Below are positions 1 to 5,631 of a DNA stretch of 8,142 nt, in pieces. The position numbers and the translations under genes are program-made. Under the pieces are notes generated by a model. It had not been told where the DNA came from and ran no database searches. It was given only the letters and a program-made list of their open reading frames with translations. Numbering within the stretch: position 1 is the first letter of the stretch; each line of letters starts with the position of its first letter. The stretch comes from Deltaproteobacteria bacterium (lineage in GTDB: Bacteria > Desulfobacterota > Desulfobacteria > Desulfobacterales > JAUVKB01): NCBI GenBank assembly GCA_030596405.1, contig JAUVKB010000100.1:1-8142 (forward strand). Direction: 5' to 3'.

Positions 1-2
1 AG

Positions 3-134
3 CGGCTATCCGACCATAAGCCCGGAGACGTTAATGAATACTTAAAGGAACAAGGAAGATTAGGCAGAATTCAGGACTGGCAATTCCGGCAAATGGTGGA
101 TGCTATACAGAATTTATTTGCCAGGGCAAGTTAG
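3..134 (+). pseudogene. 3' fragment of a broken gene, possibly the N-terminal domain of an integrase
   Basis: This frame is open from the left edge to a TAG at 132-134 and gives 43 residues, including the run EYLKEQGRLGRIQDWQF and then RQMVDAIQNLF. The pattern of a helix, a short GR-rich turn, then DWQ..Q..DA...LF resembles the N-terminal SAM-like DNA-binding domain of tyrosine recombinases and integron integrases of Desulfobacterota. That is recognition from memory, not a search result. In such proteins the chain continues into a core-binding and a catalytic domain; neither is present here. The stop lies inside a 12-bp tandem duplication. Reading past it, the frame stays open to about base 220 with no recognisable homology, so the gene appears truncated and decayed. 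It could instead be the true C-terminus of an unknown protein. It does not belong to the cobalamin operon, which has its own promoter downstream. Confidence 0.4.
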
Positions 135-146
135 AGGGCAAGTTGG
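123..146 (+). repeat. 12-bp imperfect tandem duplication
   Basis: Two adjacent copies, AGGGCAAGTTAG and AGGGCAAGTTGG, differ at one base. The first copy supplies the TAG that closes the integrase-like fragment. The second copy reads TGG (Trp) at the same place. A simple slippage duplication plus one substitution explains it. Confidence 0.7.
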
Positions 147-192
147 GCGAAGCCGCATGTGGTTACCCTGCCGACCTTATTAAAAATAATAG

Positions 193-221
193 TTGACAGT
201 CAGGATGTTTTTTGTTAATAA
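193..221 (+). promoter_or_regulatory. Predicted sigma-70 promoter of the cobalamin operon
   Basis: A perfect -35 hexamer, TTGACA (193-198), is followed 17 bases later by TAATAA (216-221) as a moderate -10 element, in an AT-rich stretch. Transcription would start around 228, just before the riboswitch begins at 241, which is the expected arrangement. A better -10-like hexamer, TAAAAT (233-238), has no good -35 partner and would start transcription inside the riboswitch's first stem, so it is less likely. Confidence 0.6.
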
Positions 222-240
222 ATTTTGAAAATTAAAATTG

Positions 241-395
241 TTCAGGTGCTCAAAAGAGCCTAAGAGGGAACCTCGTGAAAATCGGGGACGAGCCCGTCGC
301 TGTAATCGGGGACGAACATCGCACTATGCCACTGGTTTTAATACCGGGAAGGCGCGGTAAGTAGAAAGATCCGAAAGTCAGAAGACCTGTCTGAA
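241..395 (+). promoter_or_regulatory. Cobalamin riboswitch (adenosylcobalamin-type aptamer)
   Basis: The conserved blocks occur in the right order. TTCAGGTGCT opens the aptamer; AAGAGGGAA and CTCGTGAAAATCGGGGACGA follow; then GCCCGTCGCTGTAA, ATGCCACTGG, CCGGGAAGGCG, and finally the B12 box AGTCAGAAGACCTGTCTG (376-393). The ends TTCAG (241-245) and CTGAA (391-395) pair to close the P1 stem. An intrinsic terminator about 75 bases downstream gives the usual transcription-attenuation layout: cobalamin binding favours the terminator and shuts the operon off. At about 155 nt it is somewhat compact for the class. No clear antiterminator was found by eye. The riboswitch is the strongest reason to read the importer as a corrinoid transporter and not a siderophore or heme importer. 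Confidence 0.95.
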
Positions 396-471
396 TAATG
401 ATAAAGAGCCTGAATCTCGAGGACGGAGAACGGCTTTATGATCCTGGTTTTATTATTTAAGATAATACGGG

Positions 472-516
472 AAATCCCCGGATCGATTTTGTTTTTTCGG
501 TCCGGGGATTTTTTTT
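472..516 (+). terminator. Rho-independent terminator (riboswitch expression platform)
   Basis: AAATCCCCGGATCG (472-485) pairs with CGGTCCGGGGATTT (498-511) to give a stem of about 14 bp, with one T-G wobble and a T-rich 12-base loop. A run of eight T follows at 509-516. It lies between the cobalamin riboswitch and the first gene, so it is the attenuator. The stretch 396-471 between them holds only linker sequence, and 517-556 holds the untranslated leader of the first gene. Confidence 0.93.
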
Positions 517-556
517 GCCCGGCTGAAAGCAGCAATCCGTTAAATGGTTGATTGTC

Positions 557-1417
557 ATGTTTTTTGTTCGGGATATGTTTTATCTGGCAGCTTTTTTTTA
601 TCTATTGGCCTGTCTGTCGGTCAATCTGTTGCCTTGGGGCATTTCTGTTTTTTACCGCAATAAATGGATGCTTTTTTCCCGATGTCTGTTTTGCATCGGT
701 CTTTTGGCCAATCTTTTTTCGGTCATAGGGCGCTACTATTTTTCATGGCCGTTAATGCCGATGTACCAGGCCCCTTTTTTTCTGCCTTTATTTATCGGTA
801 TTCTTTCCTTAAAAACAATATGGCACAGGCAAGCAGGCCTGCGTCTGCTTGTAGTTGTAATCTGCATTTTATCTTTGACAGCCGTTTTTTTTCCAAATGA
901 TTTTTATCTTCCTTTTCTTGAATCCCGAACAATTTTTTCACACCTTTTCTTTTTGCCGGGCGTTGTGGCCAAGGCCTGTTTTATAATCGCAGGTGCCCAT
1001 GCGATTGATCATATCCGTTTGTGCCGCACAGACAGCGGCAACGGGCAGGCGCAAAAGGTGAAAAAGTCAGATGCCCGTGTTGTTTCCGGAAACAGGAATT
1101 GGACTTCACGGTGGATTGTCTGGGGGTTTGCCTTCTGGACCATCTCCATGTTTTCCGGAGAAATCTGGTCATATCTCGGCTGGGGCAGCCCGGTTGTGTG
1201 GGATGATGCCGCCATTCTTACTGCCATGGCCACCTGGTTTTATTATACCTGTTTTCTCCATCTCCATTTGCAAAAAATGTGGAATTCTAAAAGGCGGGCC
1301 TATGCGGCCGTATTCGGCGCTGTTTTAACGCTGATTTTTAATTTTTATCCTGATTTGGGAAATTTTCAGTTCCCTGATCTAAGCCATCTGTTTCAATTTC
1401 CATGGGCAATATTATGA
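557..1417 (+). CDS. ccsA: CcsA-like heme-handling membrane protein (cytochrome c biogenesis family)
   Basis: This is a 286-residue polytopic membrane protein with about seven or eight hydrophobic segments. The hallmark is a WWD-type heme-binding region at residues 201-217 (GEIWSYLGWGSPVVWDD), followed by W-FYYTCFLH in the next helix (H235, H237). Candidate external ligand histidines sit at H129 (in IFSHLFFLPG) and H277 (in PDLSHLF), matching the two periplasmic heme ligands of CcsA. In System II cytochrome c maturation, CcsA carries heme outward and presents it with ResB for attachment to apocytochromes. The usual DPKE after the WWD tryptophan is replaced by DDAA, so this is a divergent member. 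The start is uncertain: ATG 557 is chosen; TTG 548 and ATG 575 are in frame, and none has a good ribosome site. Its TGA overlaps the next ATG. Its place in a B12-controlled operon suggests a corrinoid- or redox-linked role, which is inference. Confidence 0.8.
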   Translation: MFFVRDMFYLAAFFYLLACLSVNLLPWGISVFYRNKWMLFSRCLFCIGLLANLFSVIGRYYFSWPLMPMYQAPFFLPLFIGILSLKTIWHRQAGLRLLVVVICILSLTAVFFPNDFYLPFLESRTIFSHLFFLPGVVAKACFIIAGAHAIDHIRLCRTDSGNGQAQKVKKSDARVVSGNRNWTSRWIVWGFAFWTISMFSGEIWSYLGWGSPVVWDDAAILTAMATWFYYTCFLHLHLQKMWNSKRRAYAAVFGAVLTLIFNFYPDLGNFQFPDLSHLFQFPWAIL

Positions 1418-2223
1418 AAAAAATCTGGAAGGGACTGGGAAGCATCCGCCTGACCATTATAGTCCTTTTGCTCCTTGTTTGCGATCTGGCCGGCGGCTAT
1501 GTGAGCCTTAGGGGAAGTGAAAAAATATTTAAACCGCTTAACGATTTGGGGCTGATTGAATGGACCAGCACTTACGGAAAAACATATCCGGGTCATACGA
1601 TCTGGTTTTTTGTATTGTTTGTCCTGCTGTTTCTGCTGGCGGTCAATACCTTTGTCTGCACCACGGACAGGGTGTTTGTCCTGATTGAAAACCGCAAACA
1701 TTTCACTAATCGTCTCCGCTTTTTCCTTAAGTTTTCAGTCCATATTATGCATTATGCGCTGATTATCATCCTGATAGGCTATCTTATCAGTTACCTCTAT
1801 GCCGTAACCTGTTCCAACATGATTATCGCCCTGAAACAGGATTCCATGATTCCGGGCACAAAGATCAAGGTGTCGCTGCAATCGATGGATATTGACTATT
1901 ACCAGGGAGACCGGCTGGATTTTTTAAATGACCGGGCATGTAAAGTCAAAGCTGACCTGCTGTTGACGGTAGATGACAAACAGGCATGCAAAACCATCGG
2001 TCTTAACGATCCTTTTTGGTTTAAGGATTTGAGTTTTCATCTTAACGATTTTGCTCCCAGATACAAATCAGGTATGAAACGTCAACCTTATATAAATCTT
2101 ATCATAAAAAAAGATCCGGGCATGAAATTATATTTTAGCGGGACCCTGTTTTTTTTAGCCGGCTTGTTAATGTATCTCTATCAGTGGTTTCTGTTACAGT
2201 CGAAAAAAGGAGAAGAAGTATGA
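1414..2223 (+). CDS. resB: Short ResB/Ccs1-like membrane protein (cytochrome c biogenesis family)
   Basis: The product is 269 residues long. Hydrophobic segments lie near 11-31, 62-82, 108-130 and 239-261, with a soluble domain of about 105 residues between the third and fourth. The N-terminal GLGSIRLTIIVLLLL and the third segment H-IMHYALIIILIGYLIS (H110, H113) are typical of ResB/Ccs1, the partner of CcsA that holds heme and apocytochrome outside the membrane. Standard ResB proteins are about 450 residues or more, so the extracytoplasmic domain here is much reduced. ATG 1414 is preferred because it forms an ATGA overlap with the gene before; ATG 1402 is also in frame, and neither has a clear ribosome site. 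The pairing with a CcsA-like neighbour supports a working complex. What it acts on in this operon is unknown. Confidence 0.78.
   Translation: MKKIWKGLGSIRLTIIVLLLLVCDLAGGYVSLRGSEKIFKPLNDLGLIEWTSTYGKTYPGHTIWFFVLFVLLFLLAVNTFVCTTDRVFVLIENRKHFTNRLRFFLKFSVHIMHYALIIILIGYLISYLYAVTCSNMIIALKQDSMIPGTKIKVSLQSMDIDYYQGDRLDFLNDRACKVKADLLLTVDDKQACKTIGLNDPFWFKDLSFHLNDFAPRYKSGMKRQPYINLIIKKDPGMKLYFSGTLFFLAGLLMYLYQWFLLQSKKGEEV
2206..2212 (+). promoter_or_regulatory. Ribosome binding site of btuF
   Basis: AAAGGAG lies 7 bases before ATG 2220. It fixes that start over upstream in-frame candidates such as the GTG-type codon at 2184, which lies inside the resB coding sequence and would add 12 residues ahead of a well-formed lipoprotein signal. 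Confidence 0.85.
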
Positions 2224-3359
2224 AAAGAGTCCACGGCTACAGATCATTATTGATCACATGCTTTATTTTGCTCAGTGCATGGCTCCTTGGGGCCTGTAGT
2301 CAAAGCCCTGAAAATGGCCCGTCCTTTGTCAATATCGGTGATTTTTCGATAAAAAAGCTGCCGGAAAATTGTAATGAGATCAGGGACGGCGCGGGCAGGA
2401 TTCTGGCGTTGGTTCCCAGGGGACAAAAACCGCCCAAAGGGTATGAAAAAAATCAGATCATTGAAATACCTGTGCGCCGCATTGTGGCCTATTCCGGATT
2501 TAATATAGGCATGCTCAAGGCTTTAGGCGCTATAGATACTCTGGTAGGCGTGACCCACAAAAAGGATTACTGGACTATTGATGAGGTTGTAAAAGGGATG
2601 GATACTGGCAAAATCGCCTATATCGGTGAAACAAATGCGATCGATTTTGAAAAACTTAAAACCATCGAGCCTGACCTGATCCTGACATGGGATGCATGCG
2701 CAATCTCCATGATCAATGAACTCGATATTCCAGGGGTGATTACCACCACGGGGGAAGCCATGGATCTGGATACGCGTATGCGCTTTGCCCAGTTTCTGGC
2801 CCTGTTTTTTAATCGGGAAAAGCAGGCGGATGAATATGTGGCAAAAGTTCAAAACGCCATTACGAGTGTAAGGGATTGTGTTTTTGATTCAGATGTTCGA
2901 CCAAAAGTAATCTGGGGTGATATATACGAAAAAAGGGTGCTGGTGGAGCCTGGAAATTCATGGGCCGCTGAAATAATTGAACTGGCAGGAGGCGATTATC
3001 TGTTCAATGATATTGCTGGAGCAAGCTGAATTGAGATTACACTGGAAAGGTTTCTTTCCAGCGGAAAAAAGGCGGACATCCTCTTTACTTATCGGACTGC
3101 CGGCACAGGCGTTACATCCAAGACAGCGCTTTCGCATGAAAACTCCATTTTAAAAAATATTAACCCGTTGACAAGGGGGAAAGTCTTTGCGCCGTTTCCA
3201 TGTTATTCCCAGTCTGCGGACAGGCTTGATGAAATTATTCTTGAGATAGCTGCAATTTTAAACCCAAAGCGGTTCCCTGGCTACCATAAAAAATTTTTCA
3301 CAGAACTGCCTGAAACAGATTTAAATTCAGCAGATGTCAAGGAGACTGTATCCGGATGA
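2220..3359 (+). CDS. btuF: Selenocysteine-containing BtuF-type cobalamin-binding lipoprotein (TGA at codon 270 read as Sec)
   Basis: This is the substrate-binding protein of a B12-type ABC importer, 379 residues if the internal TGA is read through. Residues 1-26 form a lipoprotein signal with lipobox LLGAC (Cys26). The N-terminal lobe includes RRIVAYSGFNIGMLKALGA (about 87-104) and EPDLILTWD (150-158). The second lobe starts near 228 (PKVIWGDIYEKRVL) and includes SWAAEIIELAGGDYLFNDI (247-265). Codon 270 is TGA (3027-3029). The same frame then gives IEITLERFLSSGKKADILF and ends with RLDEIILEIAAILNPKRFPG, which are the expected C-lobe and C-terminal helix of this family. Stopping at 3029 would leave only 269 residues and half a second lobe. 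A SECIS-like hairpin follows the TGA. The frame closes at 3357-3359 in an ATGA overlap with btuC, so the downstream part is maintained. A nonsense mutation or sequencing error is the alternative. Substrate identity as a corrinoid rests on the riboswitch and neighbours. Confidence 0.88.
3027..3029 (+). other. In-frame TGA, predicted selenocysteine codon of btuF
   Basis: The TGA is codon 270 of the btuF frame, in the context GAS-U-IEITLERF. The 109 sense codons after it keep family-like sequence without another stop. The hairpin starting 13 bases later and the exact joining of the extended frame to btuC support recoding. Decoding would need SelA, SelB, SelC and SelD, which lie outside the window. 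Confidence 0.85.
3042..3061 (+). promoter_or_regulatory. Bacterial SECIS-like hairpin
   Basis: CTGGAAAG (3042-3049) and CTTTCCAG (3054-3061) form a perfect 8-bp stem around a GUUU loop. The loop begins 20 bases after the TGA. Its first base is G followed by U, as in the E. coli fdhF SECIS, where the key GU lies at nearly the same distance from the UGA. Both the spacing and the loop fit published bacterial SECIS criteria. The hairpin lies in coding sequence (residues TLERFLSS), as bacterial SECIS elements do. Confidence 0.82.
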
Positions 3360-4399
3360 AGGAATACCAAATAAAGGAAAATATTGCCGTTCAATCAAAA
3401 AGATATCGCCTGTTGTTTGTGCTTTTTGCAGTTGTTTTGTTAATTTCCGTTGCAGTAAATATTATGGTTGGAAGCATAGACATTTCTTTTTCCGAACTTT
3501 TCAGGATTATTTACACAAGTGATGTGACAACAACCAACGGATTTATTGTCTGGAAGATCCGGATTCCAAGAACTATTGCCGCCATCCTGGGAGGCGCCTA
3601 TCTGGCTGTTTCCGGCCTTTTGCTCCAGGTTTTTTTCCGGAATCCGATCGTGGGGCCGTTTATTTTAGGCATATCTTCGGGAGCCACACTCATGGTTTCC
3701 GTGGTGATGCTGACCACCCTGAGTTTGGGGTTTACGGCGCTGGCCCCTTTTTTAACGACTGTTTCCGCTCTTGCCGGCGCATACGCAGCCATGACGGTTG
3801 TGCTTTTTATTGCCGCAAAGGTCAAAAATATGATTACGCTTCTTATTGCGGGATTGATGATGGGGTATCTGTGCCACGCAGTCACCAGCGTTCTTGTGGC
3901 ATTTGCCGAGCAGGAAAAGCTCAAGATGTTCGTACTCTGGCAGCTTGGAAGCTTTTCAGGACTTAAATGGAGCGAGATCCAGATTTTATTTATCTTCGGA
4001 GGCCTGATCCTTGTCCTGGTTTACGCGCTCAGCAAGCCGTTGAACGCGTTTCTTTTAGGGGAGGCATACGCGTCAACCATGGGGGTCAATATCCGTGTAT
4101 TCAGATTTTTTATTATTTTTTGTTCCTGTGCCCTTGCCGGCATGGTAACAGCCGTGGCAGGGCCTGTGGCCTTTATCGGCCTGGCCGTGCCTCACATGAC
4201 CCGTCTTTGTTTTGTTACATCCGATAACAGGATACTGATCCCGGGCACTGTTTTGCTCGGAGCGATTGTGACGGGATTGTGCGATCTTATTGCCCGTCTT
4301 GCTTTTTCGCCGGTAGAGCTTCCGATCAGCTCTATAACCGCATTTTTCGGCGCACCGATTGTTATCAGCCTGTTGATCAAAAGGAAGGTGTCCGTATGA
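3356..4399 (+). CDS. btuC: BtuC, cobalamin ABC importer permease (FecCD family)
   Basis: This is a 347-residue inner-membrane permease of the FecCD/BtuC family with about ten predicted membrane helices, full length for the family. Diagnostic stretches are IRIPRTIAAILGGAYLAVSG with LLLQVFFRNPIVGP after it, then ILGISSGA, and near the C-terminus GPVAFIGLAVPHMTRL followed by DNRILIPGTVLLGA and ELPISSITAFFGAP. The GLAVPH region carries the coupling helix that meets the ATPase. Two copies would form the channel for substrate delivered by the BtuF lipoprotein. ATG 3356 overlaps the btuF stop (ATGA), with AAGGAG at 3339-3344 about 11 bases upstream, so translation is probably coupled to ribosomes that have passed the btuF Sec codon. 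Sequence alone cannot separate B12 from heme or siderophore permeases; the riboswitch and CobN favour a corrinoid. Confidence 0.92.
   Translation: MKEYQIKENIAVQSKRYRLLFVLFAVVLLISVAVNIMVGSIDISFSELFRIIYTSDVTTTNGFIVWKIRIPRTIAAILGGAYLAVSGLLLQVFFRNPIVGPFILGISSGATLMVSVVMLTTLSLGFTALAPFLTTVSALAGAYAAMTVVLFIAAKVKNMITLLIAGLMMGYLCHAVTSVLVAFAEQEKLKMFVLWQLGSFSGLKWSEIQILFIFGGLILVLVYALSKPLNAFLLGEAYASTMGVNIRVFRFFIIFCSCALAGMVTAVAGPVAFIGLAVPHMTRLCFVTSDNRILIPGTVLLGAIVTGLCDLIARLAFSPVELPISSITAFFGAPIVISLLIKRKVSV
4381..4388 (+). promoter_or_regulatory. Ribosome binding site of btuD
   Basis: AAGGAAGG lies inside the end of btuC, 7 bases before ATG 4396. It supports that start over the internal in-frame ATG 4441, which has no comparable site, although the family-like ABC domain begins only near the latter. 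Confidence 0.7.
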
Positions 4400-5631
4400 G
4401 CGGCCCGGGAACCAATACGATAACGGGAACCGGCACGATAATGAGAACCAAAGATTTATCCGTTGGTTACAACAAAAAAACAGTCCTGTCACTGGTTGAT
4501 CTTGCCTTTGAAAAAGGAAAGTTCATATCCCTGCTCGGGCCTAACGGCGCCGGCAAGACTACTCTTTTAAGAACCATGGCCGGGTTGCTGCCCCCTTGTA
4601 ATGGATCTGTTTTAATCGATCAAATATCGCTGAATAAATTCAAACAGGATCATCTTGCCAGAATACTTTCCGTGGTGCTTACCGACCGGGTTTCGCCGGG
4701 TCTTTTTTCCGTATTTGAGTTTGTTGCTCTTGGCCGTTATCCTCATACCGGTCTTTTGGGAAGATTAAAGAAAGCCGACAAAAAAGTCGTGATTACTTCC
4801 CTTTCCCAGGTTCATGCACAGGATCTTGTTTTCAGGCAGATAGAAACCTTAAGCGACGGCGAAAAGCAGAAAGTTCTCATAGCCCGTGCTCTTGCCCAGG
4901 AACCAAGGTTGATTTTGCTGGATGAACCAACGATTCATCTTGATTTAAAACACAGGATGGAAGTGATGTCTATTTTGCAAAACCTGTGCAGGGAAAGGGG
5001 GATCACCGTAGTAGCATCCATGCACGATGTGGATATTGCAGCCAAGATATCAGATCAGGTTATCTTGATCAAAGACGGTGGTATTGTTGCCTGGGGCCCG
5101 CCGGAAGATACGCTGAATAAAAAGTCGGTTGCCGCTCTTTACGATTTTGAAGGAGCGACTTTCAATCCGAATTTAGGGAGTATTGAAATCAAATGCAACG
5201 GCCACAGGGGGTCGGTTTTTGTAGTTGGAGGTATCGGCTGCGGTACTGTTTTTTACAGACTTTTGGCCAAGCGCGGATTTGCCGTTTCAACAGGAGTCCT
5301 TCATACCAACGATCTTGATTATTATGTTGCCATATCTCTGGGCGCAAAATGTATCACCCGATTACCCTTGGAAAAAATTACGCGGGACCAGATAAATGAG
5401 GCGCTCCCATTGGTCAAGCAGGCGGATTATGTCATTGACGCGGGATTCCCCGTAAGCGAGTTGAATCAGATGAATACAGAGCTGATTAGATATGCTCTGG
5501 CTCAAGGCAAACTGGTCTTTACCTTAAGAAAAGAAAAAGATGTTAAGCGGTTTTTACAAACCGATTCAGAAAATCTGATTATCTGTGAAAACGAAGTCAG
5601 TTTGATAGATAAAATGGATAGCTACCCGTAA
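4396..5631 (+). CDS. btuD: BtuD-like cobalamin ABC importer ATPase with extra C-terminal domain
   Basis: The product has 411 residues, well over the usual 250-270. The ABC ATPase domain spans about 16-255: Walker A GPNGAGKTT (48-56), signature LSDGEKQK (152-159), Walker B RLILLDEP (171-178), and H-loop ASMHD with His210. At the Q-loop position the sequence is SVVLTDRVSPG, so the usual glutamine is absent; a VVLT-type variant occurs in related B12/heme-type ATPases. Residues about 260-411 form a second domain starting SVFVVGGIGCGTVFYRLLAK, a glycine-rich turn as in nucleotide-binding Rossmann-like folds, then alternating strands and helices. Comparable extensions are, from memory, found on BtuD-like ATPases of archaea and other anaerobes; their job is unknown to me. 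It is not a CbiZ amidohydrolase as far as I can see. The gene overlaps btuC by ATGA and the radical SAM gene by TAATG. Confidence 0.9.
   Translation: MSGPGTNTITGTGTIMRTKDLSVGYNKKTVLSLVDLAFEKGKFISLLGPNGAGKTTLLRTMAGLLPPCNGSVLIDQISLNKFKQDHLARILSVVLTDRVSPGLFSVFEFVALGRYPHTGLLGRLKKADKKVVITSLSQVHAQDLVFRQIETLSDGEKQKVLIARALAQEPRLILLDEPTIHLDLKHRMEVMSILQNLCRERGITVVASMHDVDIAAKISDQVILIKDGGIVAWGPPEDTLNKKSVAALYDFEGATFNPNLGSIEIKCNGHRGSVFVVGGIGCGTVFYRLLAKRGFAVSTGVLHTNDLDYYVAISLGAKCITRLPLEKITRDQINEALPLVKQADYVIDAGFPVSELNQMNTELIRYALAQGKLVFTLRKEKDVKRFLQTDSENLIICENEVSLIDKMDSYP

Noticed and set aside
132..134. The in-frame TAG in the integrase-like fragment as a pyrrolysine codon.
   Set aside because: It was created inside a short tandem duplication and the sequence after it shows no homology. 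Gene decay is the simpler reading.
398..460. A 20-codon frame (MIKSLNLEDGERLYDPGFII) between riboswitch and terminator, as a leader or precursor peptide.
   Set aside because: It has no convincing ribosome site, lies in the expression platform, and shows no precursor-peptide features. It is most likely chance.
338..535. A minus-strand 65-codon frame across the riboswitch and terminator.
   Set aside because: It is the complement of structured RNA elements, with no ribosome site and no recognisable protein.
3027..3359. btuF ending at 3029 as a truncated pseudogene, with a separate small gene starting at TTG 3168.
   Set aside because: The downstream stretch is in the same frame, looks like the matching BtuF C-terminal half, has no ribosome site at 3168, and joins btuC exactly. 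A SECIS-like hairpin sits where recoding needs it.
557..3359. A heme-uptake operon (HmuTUV-like), suggested by the CcsA/ResB pair and the importer family.
   Set aside because: The cobalamin riboswitch and adjacent cobN favour a corrinoid. Heme or another tetrapyrrole as substrate cannot be fully excluded.
4279..4395. An upstream extension of btuD to 4279.
   Set aside because: It overlaps the conserved end of btuC in another frame and has no ABC-family sequence. ATG 4396 has a ribosome site and an ATGA overlap.
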